Below are positions 29,761-40,781 of a DNA stretch of 41,433 bases, one piece after another. The first letter of the stretch is position 1, and each line of letters starts with the position of its first letter. This DNA comes from Cylindrobasidium torrendii FP15055 ss-10 (lineage: Eukaryota > Basidiomycota > Agaricomycetes > Agaricales > Physalacriaceae), in contig KN880648.1 in assembly GCA_000934385.1 (NCBI GenBank), positions 1 through 41,433 on the forward strand, written 5' to 3'. The notes below the pieces were generated by a model. That model ran no database searches and had not been told where the DNA came from. It worked only from the letters and a program-made list of their open reading frames with translations. Both the position numbers and the translations under genes were made by a program.

Positions 29761-30042
29761 CCTTTTTTCTTAAATTTTAGCGCAGTATGAGAGGATAGGA
29801 TCCAACACGAAGAAGAAAATTGTTGGTCGGCGTTGCGGGAGCAAGTTGAGGGCAGGTGCTGGGGCGTCGTTTGATCGCCATCAAAACGCCACAACAGCCA
29901 CGAGTCATTCTTCCTTCAGTAAGTGCCACCCAATTTGTTCGCACGCGTTGAATGTCAACATACTTGACGAGTACATATGGGGGCAGTTGCATTACGGTAC
30001 GCCATAATCTATAAGAATACGAAGGTTGTGTAGCCATAAGGT
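29761..30042 (-). promoter_or_regulatory. 282-bp spacer upstream of C2H2 gene A
   Basis: This should hold the gene A promoter and gene B 3' end. An open frame with ATG at 30037 (MATQPSYSYRLWRTVMQLPP) joins through a good GTATGT intron to a second frame that overlaps gene A, so a 5' exon or short upstream frame is possible. I see no TATA box. Confidence 0.35.
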
Positions 30043-31655
30043 TTAGTGGTCTTGGGCGATAGGTGTGGGAGGTGGTTTCTCGTCGACAGAACCTCCTTGA
30101 GACGGAGACGTCCGCGTCTTCGCAGCAGGATCGTCAACCATCTTTTGAGGTTCATTTTCAATTGGTTCTTGTTTGGGCGTCAGTTCGCCTGCTTCTGAAG
30201 GAGGCTCAGGCTCTCCCCCGTCCTCTAGCTCATGGTCCGCTTTGTCTATCAGGTCCGCCGCCTCTGATTTCTTCATCCGATGGCTGAACAAACAGTTAAA
30301 GAGGACAACACCGAGGACACAGCGCACATACTTGTGCTGAAGATGGCGCAGTAAAGCATCTCTCTGCAAAGCATCTCAGACCATGCGGAATTTGAAACTG
30401 GCTGTACCCACTCTACTAAAAGTGTTTGTGCAGCTTGTTTGTTTGAGAAAAGGGCACGCTCTGTAGTCGTATAAATATCACAATGCAAACACGGACAGTT
30501 TAGCACTCACGCTCTTCCACTCGTGTGGCTTTTCAAATGCCGTGTCAAGTCAGGTTTTCGATTGAAGCTCCATGTACATCCAGTGTAAGTACATGGATAC
30601 GCCTTTTGGCGCTTCAGCAACGGCGCCATCTTCGGTCTTGAGGGGCAGAGCTTCAATCTCGAGTCGTTCGGCGGTGGGCTCCCAGAAAGCGACTCCAGAG
30701 TCGGGTCCGCAAAGAGTGGCTCTGGCTTCTTCACTATTGGTAGAGCCTCCGCCTCTGTCGTTTCTGCTCCCTCCTCTGCCTCATCCTCCGCTGCTTTGTC
30801 AAATACATGGAAAGTCGGTCGCGCACTCGCGCCCTTTTTCCTCGACTTCTTCCCATCTCCGCCATCAGAGGGACTACGAGCCCGCTTGGGCTGGTACTCG
30901 TGCCGTTTGGACAGATCGATCATAGGAGGAGCCATCTGTAGCGCCTGCAACTCTGGTGGTGTTGGTGGACGTCGAATGACTGGTTTCGCTTGTCGTGATG
31001 GACGAGGTCCAGCAGGCGCAATACCAACACTCGAAGACAGCCATGGTGCTGGGTGACTAATGAAGCTCGGCCGGTCCGAAGGACTCGATGGTGATGCTGG
31101 ATCGGTTGCGGAGGCGCCCTCATCTGGAGGCGGAGTGGCATCCGCTCTCTGCGCCCCATTTCTGTCGGTGAAGCCCCCTAGCGCGGTAGACAAGCTACTC
31201 TCAGATGCCTTCACATTACCCCCACGAACTGCAGCCGCTGTAGTACTGGAGGACCCGCGCGTCACGCCATCTGTCGATGTTACCACAACGCTTCGCCCGA
31301 TTAGCGCAACAGGCGTTCCGGGATCATGCCCATTTATCCTTTTGAGCTTGAACATCGATGCATCCGGTTCAACAGGTTCGTCGGGTGGGTAGCTGGGCGG
31401 GCCGGGATAACCAGGGGCAAGGTTAGCAGTGAAGTTGAGGGCATGGCTGCCAGCAAGGAAAGAACGATCTATCGGTACAGGATATGTCCCAGGAAAAGAT
31501 GTCCCGAGAGGAAACCCATGCGGGAAGGGCAGCCCACGCATCACATAACCATGCTGCAAAGCCTGCTCTGGTTTTATCTCTCGAGTGGCGTCACTAGGCC
31601 GTGGGATTACTTTAGGGGCAGGCGGTAAGCCCCATTGTGGCAGAAGAGAGGACAT
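30043..31655 (-). CDS. C2H2 zinc-finger protein B of a tandem trio
   Basis: A probable transcription regulator, paralogous to gene A. The N-terminal exon (30507-31655) is long and disordered, with proline-rich parts (LAPGYPGPPSYPPDEPVEP), the shared motif APWLSSSVGIAPAG, and basic patches RARSPSDGGDGKKSRKKG and LLKRQKAYP. Finger 1 is CTYTGCTWSFNRKPDLTRHL with KSHT. Finger 2 is C, seven residues, then CTNTFSR and after a phase-0 intron RDALLRHLQHK, with a late His in HRMKK. The tail is acidic and Pro-rich and ends PPPTPIAQDH, TAA at 30043-30045. The start is the first ATG of the long exon. Finger 2 has wider Cys spacing than usual, so its zinc binding is less certain. Confidence 0.8.
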
Positions 31656-31939
31656 GCAGCCAATGCACTAATCCCGGGTATGCGAATCGGTCGGGTGGTG
31701 TGACCTTGATGAGGGTAAGAAGGAAAGTCTGGGTGGCGCTGGCGCATCAAACCATCGCCGATCATCCTCGGACCGTAACACCGAGAATATATTGCACAGC
31801 CGCGATTGCATCCAAATTCTACAGAAGATTGTCCAATTGTAACGACCCGGAAGGCAAAGAGAAGGTAACACAGAGGTAAACAGTACATAGTCCCTACAGT
31901 AACGTGAATTTCCAAAGGTATATCATGTACATAAATCAA

Positions 31940-32984
31940 TCATTCAGATTCACGGTCAGACATGTCCTCGTCGTCGAGCTCGTCAAGTTGTTCCTTGGTG
32001 AGCTTGCGGCCGTCCCAGTCGGCCTTGAGGCCCTTGCACAAATTATATGCGCCGGTTTGGGTCATTCCATGTCTGCAAGAAATTGAGCGCATATAGTTGG
32101 AAGGATGGAGAGAACCTACCCTGAACGGGGTCCTCTATGCACAAGGTGGCGGACGATAGCGTCTCTCTGCAGACACAATAAGAAGGATGAACTGGATAAT
32201 ATATGGAGTGCGACGCACCCTGTTATAATGCCGCTTGCAGCCAACAACTGGGCAATGACTGAAAAGCGTCAGAAGAGCGCTCTGGAGAGGAAGCGGAGCG
32301 ACGCACTATGTGATACCCATATGCTGGGACCGGACGTGTCGCTGCCGGTCAGACCAACGCGCAAAGTTCATTTTGCAACGGTCAGCGCCGCAAGGGAAAA
32401 CACCAGCCGGCATATCGTCGTCCTCTTCTTTCCCGCGGAATTTTGTCGTAGATTTTGCAGAAGCCTTGACTGTAGGCGTAGACCTGACGCCAGTGGTCGT
32501 CCTGGTTCTTTTCCTGGCCGGTTGAGGCTGTGGAGGTTTGGCTGGGACAGATGTTTTGAGCCGCGAGGATCTCAGCAAGTGCTCCCGACCACTGGCAATA
32601 GCTGCCTCCAGGATAGTAGGGACGGCAGTAGTGGTAGCAGTGGCGCGCCGTTTTCGACGGGGCGCACCATCCATTTCGACGTCGCTGTCATCTTCATTCT
32701 CAGACGTTTGCCTTTCGTTCGATTCGACAGAGTCCGAGTGGGCGGGTAGTGAAATAACCACTGGCCCATTATTGCCGCGCTGTGTAGAAGAGCTACTGGC
32801 CTCGGGCGCGTCCTCTGCCATAGAGTAGCTGCCGTCCGGGTCTGTGCTCGACGACCGAGTGACTGAGATGCGTGCTATCTCTGCTTTGGCCGCCATCGCC
32901 AGTCCCACAATGCTGCTCTTCCATGGAGGCGTGGGAAGTCGCCGAGCCGTATTGGAAGTCTCCTCCTCGGGCGTAGTATCCATT
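31940..32984 (-). CDS. C2H2 zinc-finger protein C of a tandem trio
   Basis: The shortest of three related neighbours. The N-terminus is MDTTPEEETSNTARRLPTPP followed by the motif PPWKSSIVGLAMAAK, a variant of that in A and B, placed here near the start. An acidic stretch (SENEDDSDVEMD) and basic patches (APRRKRRAT, ARKRTRTTTG) follow. Finger 1 is CGADRCKMNFARWSDRQRHV with RSQH. Finger 2 is CPVVGCKRHYNR and, after a phase-0 intron, RDAIVRHLVHRGPRSG with HGM. The tail is KADWDGRKLTKEQLDELDDE and ends DRESE, TGA at 31940-31942. An ATG at 33016 would add 11 residues. The spacer to gene B is 284 bp, almost the same as between B and A. Confidence 0.78.
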
Positions 32985-33263
32985 CCAGTAGGATATGCGC
33001 GTCGGTAGAATAGCAAAAAGTAGGATGTGCGTAGGTCAAGAGCCTCAGCGCCCGGCTAGGTGGGAGAGAAAGAAAGAACCAAATTCGGATTTAGTCCTCC
33101 AAACGATCAAAGTGGCGCGTCGCGCACCGAGGGCCGGGTGCCTGCCGCCACAATTAATTTGATCCAAGTGGGCGCCTCATAATGGGCAAATACAGAGGTC
33201 AGGCATCTGATATTACAGAGAGATATTATACAAAGCTAAAGGTATACAAACAGATCTATGCCA

Positions 33264-34486
33264 CTAAACCACCAACAAGCCGCTTCGACTGGACTCCTTG
33301 AATACAGACGCTGGGTCGTCGCTGCCAGTGGTACTGACCCTTCGAACGCCTGGAACACCCCCCTCCGCGAAAAAGCTGTCTAGTGTGCCCCATCCAGCTA
33401 CATCAGTCGACATGTCCACCCTGATTTCCTCGACGGTACCTCCCATCGCTGACAAGAATTCCTGCCACCACCGAATCGCAAATATTTTTGCGCTCATCAA
33501 GCCACCTATATGGCCGCCGAGACCTCCCATACTGAACGCAGCTACGGATAGGGCCTGCCGTTTGGAGCGATGGATGCGCAGTTCGACGCACTGAAGAGAC
33601 GGATTGAAGGACAATGCAGGAAGGCCAGGCGCACAAGGCCGTTCCTCAAATCCTATCGTGAGAATTGAGTGATCATTCGACCAGCTGGCAAAGGTTACTC
33701 ACTAAATCCAGGGTTGGAGAAGTCCCAATGTATGACGAGGTTCCGCGCATTCTGTGTGATGAACGGCAGCACCTTCACTTCCGCCCAGGACTGCACCAGC
33801 ACCTCGAGTGTATGCATGTTGGGGAGAACCACATCGCCGCGCTTCAAGTCAAGGAGCATGCTGAGGTTTCCCAAAGAGAGCAGTTGCATGACGGCAATAT
33901 TGGGTGCAGCGTATGGCTCCTCGGATGTGTCTGCGACGATAGTATCGACAGTGCATAGCCGCTTGAGATGAACGTTCTGCAACCTGAGTCTCTCAATCGT
34001 AGGGCCGATGAGATCCAACATGCGGTCTGCCGTCGGGACGTAGTACACGCCCTCGATGGACACATCTCGTAGGCGAGGAAAGGTGGCAGTCGACAGCGTG
34101 CGGCGGAAGGCGGCTTGAGCAGGTGCCAGCAGCTCCCAGGATATCCCATTGAAAGCGAGTTCGACGGAATGTACATTGGTGAAATGGGAAAGAGTATTCT
34201 CTGCGAACGCGTCTTGCTGCAGCGTCGACACAATCCAACGCGATGCATATAGTTCCGATATCTTTAGCCGTCGGACGTGTTTGAAAATGTGGGGTGAGGA
34301 TTGAACGTGTTGGGAGAGTTGGGCGAGGGATTCAGATTGCAGATGGAGATTATAGAACAGCAGCGCCTGGCACGTCCGAGTGAACGCAGATGCGACGAGA
34401 GAACATGTTTTCAGAGCGGCGGTGTCGTTGTCCAAGTGTTCGAGGATGAGGTCGGTGAGCTCCTGGGGTATTCTCTGGACGGTCAT
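33264..34486 (-). CDS. F-box protein (second in window)
   Basis: A likely SCF ubiquitin ligase receptor. The start MTVQRIPQELTDLILEHLDN then LKTCSLVASAF is an F-box. Leucine-rich segments follow (VRRLKISELYA, VHSVELAFNGISW, FPRLRDVSIEGV, IERLRLQNVHLKRL, MHTLEVLVQSW). One intron of about 50 bases near 33660-33700 separates the C-terminal exon, which has LQCVELRIHRSKRQ and GTVEEIRVDMSTDVAGWGTL and ends RSGLLVV. The in-frame ATG further upstream (34603) is not preferred because the F-box starts right after the one at 34486. It is not a close copy of the F-box gene at 22566. The spacer between this gene and C2H2 gene C (32985-33263) shows nothing I can name. Confidence 0.85.
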
Positions 34487-34689
34487 GGTGGTTAATGTAA
34501 AGAAGTGCGCGAAAGTGGCGGCTTTTGTGACGCTGTCGACGTTACATAACGAGTGGTGTGCCACAGAAGCGACTTGCTTGTTTTTCAGAGAATTGTGCGC
34601 CAATTTCGGCGATTAACTGAATGGAGGCCCCTTTACTTCCGTTCGGAAGTCGAAGGGGCGTGATTGCTACACTGGAGCGGAATTAAAGA

Positions 34690-34890
34690 ATGCCGGAAGA
34701 GGACAAAGCCAAGCTTGTTCAAACGTTCAATAGACATGCTCGTTTCCAGGAAGAAGTGGCTGTTGTCACGTGCTCTCTTCTCTTCGGCTTATCGGCAAAC
34801 CCACTTCCACCCGAGCCGGCGGTAGTCTCGGCCACCGACGCTAGCTACCTCAAGTTAGTTCATTGTAAGGAAGGAGTTAGTTTGTTGTAA
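34690..34890 (+). CDS. Possible 66-residue protein, unrecognised
   Basis: An open frame with fungal-like codon use between the F-box start and the pseudouridine gene stop. It begins MPEEDKAKLVQTFNRHARFQ, predicted helical, then has a short hydrophobic part and LKLVHCKEG near the end. It shows no known motif. An RTCACGTG octamer lies inside it (34765-34772), which could mean that this stretch is really a control region. It ends 10 bases before the neighbouring stop codon on the other strand. Confidence 0.3.
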   Translation: MPEEDKAKLVQTFNRHARFQEEVAVVTCSLLFGLSANPLPPEPAVVSATDASYLKLVHCKEGVSLL

Positions 34891-34900
34891 AGACAGTACA

Positions 34901-37660
34901 TTAGACTTTCTCCAATGTAGAAATTTCTTCGGCCACTGCACGCTCACTCTGCAGCGTCATCACTGCAGCTTTCTGCGCTTCCCTGACCGCCTTCTCCAGT
35001 CCCTCATACGTACTGGTTGTCTCCGGGAGCTGCAGATACCCAAGCAGAACGCCCACAAACGAATCACCCGCCCCAGTAACATTGCGTATCTCGTCTGCCT
35101 TGATAGAATGCGCTGGGAAATGGGCCACAACGACAGTCCCATTCTCCGACACCACCAACCGTCTACCAGAGGTATCCGTTTTCGTTGTCGCCCAAGTGGA
35201 AGTATTCGTCGGACGCATGAAAACAAGGACACCATTGCCGCCGCATTTCACGACCAGGTGCTGGATGCATGGGAGAAGATTGACGGCCATGGTGGCAATG
35301 CCGTCCGACGCCAAGAATGCGAGCTCGGGCAGTCGAGCAAGACGCTCAATGTCCATACGATATTGAGAGCCCAGGCACAGAGAATCAAGAGCAGGCCACC
35401 AGGCGCTGTGTTCCATCAACTCGTCGCGCGCATTTTGGTATATATGCTTCAGCTCGAGTACGTTCGGCGAAGAAAACGTGAGCGGCGCGCGCACGTCCCA
35501 CTTGGAGGAAGCCATCAGAGCTGGCAAGATAGATGTCGATTTGGAGAGGGATGTCGGTTCAAAGAATGCTGGAATAGGTCAGACAAGCTAACGGAGGTGG
35601 TTATGGCCATACTGCTAATATTTTTCGAGTTGCAGTGCTCGAGCAATCCCCGTATAGTCCCCGGCGACAAGTTCCCATCGAATGCGACGAGTGTTGGCTT
35701 GTGCTTGTCGAGGATAGCTTTAGCCTATCAACAAACCAGTCAGACCCATGGATTACCGCAAAGGAGGTAGACTCGCCTCCACCGCGTCCAGCTTAGTAGT
35801 GATGTCCATATCAGCGACTCCAGTAATCAAGTCACCTTCCTGGCTGAGTAGCATATTGCAGACCGCTGTACGCATCTCAGACACGATGAGGCCATCTGCA
35901 CGCATCCCAAGGTGTTCCGTTTCCTTTCTCAACAAGCTTCCAAACGAGTCTTGGCCGACCGGTGAAACGAGAAGAGTCGACGACACATCTGCAGATACGC
36001 GATGCGCTGCCTCAGCCACATTGCGGCCAACACCTCCAAAGGATAGTTCAACGGCGCCGGGGACAGTAGAGTGCGCAGCCAGGGAGTCGGATGCGGTGGT
36101 ATTCGCCTTTGAGATGATGTCGACCGCTGCTGAACCAACCACTGCGAGCGAAGCCGGTGGAAGAACCCTCTGTGATTGGGGTGGGCGCACAACGGGGTAT
36201 GAGATGTCCACCTAGATTGAGCATTGGTATTACTGTACATTCCATGGTTCCTAGTTCGAGTCCCTCACTCGTGCACTCTGTGTCTCTTCCCGGCCTTGCT
36301 CCACGTCGTTCTCAGAGAACTCTGGCAAATTATGCATTGCTACAGCAATTTGTCCACCTATCGAGCAATGGTTAGGCATGTTGTCGCACATTGCTTGATT
36401 GCACGTACCAACGAGAGCGTTATTCTTGAGGAGGCCAATATTGGATTCGAGCGAGATCCCGCCACTGAGCTCATTCACACGTTGCAGCAGCCACGGAGTG
36501 GCTTCCTTTCCGCGCTTGCTGATCCCGTTAGCTTCAGACTCGGCGACAGCCTGTTCAACAGCGCGCTGGATTTGGGCACCCCGCTCTTCGAACTCTTCTG
36601 GAATGGGGACGCCAATCAAAGCGCCGTTCTGCATTCCAAGTGTACGTTGTGCGTCTAGAAGAATGTCATACATCAGAGATGGTACAATGTGTGGAAATCA
36701 AGACGCACTGAGCATTTCGGCTACTGCTTGAGGCGTCTCATAGTTATAGGGCACTTGGAACCCACTTCGACGCGTGAAGAACGCTGGGAAATCTTTCGTG
36801 GGGCCATAAGTACCAACAGGAACACCTAGTGTTTCCTGAGGCAAAGTTAGCCGGTCACCTGTACATCCTATGCATCGAACGCACCAGGTATTCGAGCGTT
36901 CGGCCAATATCCAAGATTGATTTACAACCAGACGAAACGAGGCCCACAGGGCAACGTGAAAGCTCGTAGAGGTCTGCAGAAACGTCCATGGCTGGAAACG
37001 GCGTGAGAATTTGTTTCTTTGTCGTTGATATTTGGACTGACATAGCTCTCCTCCGCGGTGTACACCACCAAGACTATGTCAAGATCAGATTCACGCGTCA
37101 AATTGTCGATGAACATGGAATTCACCCTCCGGTAGCAAAGATCTGCGTCTGTGAGTGGCCAAGTTCAATGAATAGTGCAGGAGCTTACCTTGATACCTGC
37201 CAATGCTGCGAACATCAAAGTCGCGCTACATGTTGTTCCTACGACGAGTCAGACACGCAGACAGCGAGGCTTTTGCAGACGCACCTCCATCCAACTTTCC
37301 CCCAATGACTGGCCCAATATCCCTCCGAGAAACCTTGACCGGCTTATAGGTACGCTCAGCCAGCCTCGCAAGCTCTTCCTTCTCCAGTCCAATCTTGACG
37401 CGACCGTCGATAATTCCGATTGTCGCTGGAATGGCACCGGTGGACCTCACATTGTCCTCTAGCGCGACGCCAAGGTCGTAGTTTGTCGGCGCGGGGAAGC
37501 CATGGGTTATGACCGTCGTTTCGAGAGCGACTACCGGCCGTTTCTGAGCGCTAAGGAGTGCGTTCGCGACCTCTGGGTGTAGGTCGATAGGGTATCTTGG
37601 TGACTGGAGCGCCTTCCTCGATGCCTGCTGGATGAATCGGAGCGGTCGGGAGGCGCGCAT
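34901..37660 (-). CDS. Bifunctional pseudouridine-5'-phosphate glycosidase / pseudouridine kinase
   Basis: The fused enzyme breaks down pseudouridine: the kinase domain phosphorylates it and the glycosidase domain splits pseudouridine 5'-phosphate to uracil and ribose 5-phosphate. The glycosidase half comes first ([76 protein letters not shown]). The PfkB kinase half follows ([32 protein letters not shown], and the catalytic [17 protein letters not shown]). Such fusions are known in fungi and animals. The N-terminus [20 protein letters not shown] is basic and could target mitochondria. The start at 37660 is the first ATG; the frame upstream offers only GTG. At least eight short introns. It is divergent from the molybdopterin synthase gene with 89 bp between the ATGs. 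Confidence 0.92.
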
Positions 37661-37749
37661 CGCGGAGGAGGACACAAAGCAAGTGCGATCGAGTCATGGC
37701 TTGCCGAACTCTCGGATTCCGAATTCGAAATGGGTTGAGCTGAACGGCC
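37661..37749. promoter_or_regulatory. Divergent 89-bp promoter of pseudouridine gene and MOCS2B
   Basis: The shortest spacer between divergent start codons in the window. No TATA box and no RTCACGTG are visible. Confidence 0.5.
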
Positions 37750-38398
37750 ATGATGAATCCCAAGGCGTCTGTGAGTGCGACGTTGGACACAACAGTGGGA
37801 AGATGTGCAATTTCATTGGAGCCATTGGACACCAAAAAAATAATTGACTCTGTTGGCGATGATGGTGCAGGTGCCATCGCAGTATTCATCGGTGAGGAAT
37901 GTCAAAGCGACGCCCCAATTAGAGTCCCGACTCATTTCGACCAGGTACTACGCGAAATTCATTCCAAGGTACATTTTACTTCTTTTTATTGTCAGAATAT
38001 GTGTCAATTCCTCCTAGGCAAGGTGGTAACACGCTTGGAATACCAAGCATACTCTAAGCTCGCTATCAAGACAATGGCTGCGATAATGGAGGAAGTCTGT
38101 AACTCGGTGGCCTCCCAAAATACTTCTGGTATCAAGCCACAAATTCGTTGCACCGTAGTGCACCGTATAGGTGTGGTACCAGTGGGAGAGCCTTCCATTG
38201 GTAGGAATTCCGTGCATCCAAGCAAGTTACATACTCTGACACGAATCAGTCATCGCGGTCTCTTCGCCTCATAGGAAGGAGGCTTTCAAGGCTTGCGAGA
38301 GCATCCTTGAGGACGTCAAGAAGCAGGCGCAAATTTGGAAGCGCGAATACTACGAGGGTATACCGGACGAACAGGCGGAATGGAAAGCTAATACATAG
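37750..38398 (+). CDS. MOCS2B: Molybdopterin synthase large subunit (MoaE type)
   Basis: With the small MoaD-type subunit it inserts the dithiolene sulfurs into precursor Z to make molybdopterin, needed by nitrate reductase and other molybdenum enzymes. Exon 1 ends GAGAIAVFIG. A micro-exon of only 24 bases (37945-37968) encodes the conserved GTTRNSFQ segment. The next exon gives GKVVTRLEYQAYSKLAIKTM and CTVVHRIGVVPVGEPSI, and the last VIAVSSPHRKEAFKACESIL and the end KREYYEGIPDEQAEWKANT. The conserved Lys of GK and His of HR are present. Length about 165 residues, as expected. The small subunit is not in this window. The double ATG at 37750 is the first in frame. Confidence 0.92.
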
Positions 38399-38847
38399 CT
38401 CTCGTGCGTGTGCGGGGCTGCTTTACTGCGTGTGAATGCAGGCTTGGTGCAGCGTCGTGGCGATTGAATGGTGTGGATTCCCATGCCGGGTCCTTGTCGA
38501 CTTGGACGCTCAAGCTCAAGCTCAGATGAATCCTGATGTGCAACCCTGGAACTCGAGCCGCTGTTCATGTTCAAACCGTTTGCCGCTATCCCCACGGATT
38601 GATTGACTTCTCCATTCGAGATCTGAATGGATTTCGCTCCCTACAGCCTTCTAGGGACATCCAAATACTTGCAGCTAATCCACGTTCATCCGACGTTGCA
38701 TGTTCCCATCTTGAATTCGACCTGAGATGTGGAGTTGCCCAATGCCCAAAATCCTTGGACGCAGAAACCGGCACTGACTGGAACCTGCCTACTCAGTGTC
38801 AGACGAACCTTGCCATATGTGGACCAAAGACAATGGGACGCTTCTGC
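38399..38847. other. Spacer between MOCS2B and the last gene
   Basis: About 450 bases. A short direct repeat of GCTCAA lies near 38509-38525. Open frames on both strands lack recognisable content. Confidence 0.4.
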
Positions 38848-38855
38848 GTCACGTG
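38848..38855 (+). promoter_or_regulatory. RTCACGTG octamer upstream of the gene at 38966
   Basis: GTCACGTG, 111-118 bases before the start codon and 53 bases above the TATA box. Confidence 0.45.
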
Positions 38856-38907
38856 CCTCGAAATGCGGTAATTGGCGAGTTCGTGATCGCGCGTATAGGC
38901 GAGTGCC

Positions 38908-38914
38908 TATATAA
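38908..38914 (+). promoter_or_regulatory. TATA box of the gene at 38966
   Basis: TATATAA, 52 bases before the start codon. Confidence 0.6.
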
Positions 38915-38965
38915 GTTGTTTTTCTTGACACGCGAGCACGCTTTAGTTCTCTTCCTCCCATCATC

Positions 38966-40781
38966 ATGTCTAGGGCGGACAACAGTCCCGCCACCCACAT
39001 CCTGTGCGATTCCTTTGGCGCCGGGAACATCGCCTCGTTTACTACATTCGTCGTTGGACCCAACATGGATATCATCGACTACCACACCGAGGCTTCGGAT
39101 GCCATCGACGTACCAGAAAGAACGCTTGGTACTGATTTGGTTCAGGTGTGTTGTAGAGCACCTCGCCTTTGGCGGTGATGGGCTCATGTTCCAACCAGAA
39201 TCTCGCTGGTATCTTGTTCCACCCGCAACTGGCCAAAGGTGCACAGGACATCACCATCTATCTTACTTCCCCACATATATTCAACAGTGAGCCGCTTTTT
39301 CGCATGCGAGACGTCCGATTGACAGGCTGTAGTTGTCCAGGCCATTTTCTCTTGCGAGTTCGACATCGACGCCATTGCCGCCATGCTTCCTGGAGAGTTG
39401 CGCGGGACTGTCAATTGGCTCGTTGTTGGCATTGTGGACTGCCTTGCAAATAACTCGTCCCTCTCGTTTCGCCAGATCTTAAAGAGAGATGCCGACTCTA
39501 TCAACGAATTCCGTGACTTGGGAACGCTCGCAAGAACTCTCAATTTTCCTATCGGCGACGCTCTTGTGACTGAGACTCTCCGACTCCTCAATGGGGTTCG
39601 AGGTCGTCCGGAATTGCTCTGCTTCTCCTACATCTTGACCACAATCCTGAACGGCGCAAGCACAAAGCCTGCCAATGGCTATTCTTCGAATACATCTGAT
39701 ACCGACTGCGACCCTGCCTTGGTGATTGGGCAGGCCAGGGAGCTTGAGAAGAGGCGCCTCGATGACGACGAAGCTACAGACTCGGTTCTGGTCACCTCAT
39801 CGGACAGGGCCACGTCGAGTTCACCATCGGTCTACGGAACAACGCCGGCCCGGCCGAGCTTCTTCGAAACGTCCTCTCTCCCCATTATTCATGAGGATAG
39901 CGCACTTTTCAGGGATGAGAACAGTGCAAATGGTACGCGCACGCAAAAATCTCCGCTGCTTGCTTTGACCTGATCACACAGACGCGCATACCACCGAGCC
40001 GCCTGTGGTCTCTGATAATATCAACTTTGGCTCTCTGCCGTCCCAAACATCGCAACGCTCGAAGGCAACTCGCCGGATTGTACTCTCGCCCATCCGCTTA
40101 GGGATCAAGAACGTCTACAGTGCTCGGTCCCCCAGCGACTACTCGCCCGGTACGTCTCACCGCTGCCATTGCAGCGCCAGGCTAACACTTTATACGCAAC
40201 AGGATCACCCTCGCCTTTCGCTTCAAGGGCTAACGCATCCATCATGGCAGTCCTTGACTTCCCTGTATCCCCCGTTGCATCGACAAGTCGCCTGGGTCAG
40301 AGCCTGCTCGACGACTGGGAAATTTCGAGCCCGGCTCAGGAAGAAGATACAGAGTCGGTCGTTAACCCTCTGTCGAGTACGAGTTCGCCTTTTTGCTGCA
40401 TCGAATCTGCTGACCATTTGACAGGCCCTCCGCCCGCACGGCCCAGAGACCAGACCGGACTCCATGGACGCAATCTCAGCCCGATAACAACGCCATCGGG
40501 GCGGGTGATTAACAGGAAGAGGCGGCTTAGTGCTGACTTCCAGGATTTTACTTTGTCCGCGATCGCAGAGGAGTTACGCGCCCGCGGACGAAAGAGGGCG
40601 CGAGACGATGAGCCATTACTACCTTCCAGGTCTGAATGTGCGTTTTTCAACTTAACAGTATTCTGCATAGGATTGGCTAACTATGTGCTGTTCTCTTGAT
40701 TCAGCCGTCGCTTCTGAGGTGTTAGACAGTGATGACGAAGAGGTCGCTCACCTCTTGAGGCCTTCTTCCAGTAGTCGATGA
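38966..40781 (+). CDS. Unrecognised nuclear-looking protein
   Basis: I do not recognise the family. Exon 1 begins MSRADNSPATHILCDSFGAG and has FTTFVVGPNMDIIDYHTE. An intron of about 47 bases near 39111-39157 is my best join to MGSCSNQNLAGILFHPQLAK and DITIYLTSPHIFN, followed by VVQAIFSCEFDIDAIAAMLP. The middle is a helical region (GTVNWLVVGIVDCLANNSSL, INEFRDLGTLARTLNF, ELLCFSYILTTILNG). From about 39680 on the protein is disordered, with S-P sites, a basic patch TPSGRVINRKRRLSAD and another RARGRKRARDDE, and ends DSDDEEVAHLL, RPSSSSR. The two basic patches look like nuclear import signals. The first 350 bases are hard to splice by eye. TATA and RTCACGTG elements lie upstream. Confidence 0.65.

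Noticed and set aside
38509..38525. GCTCAA direct repeat.
   Set aside because: Too short and isolated to interpret.
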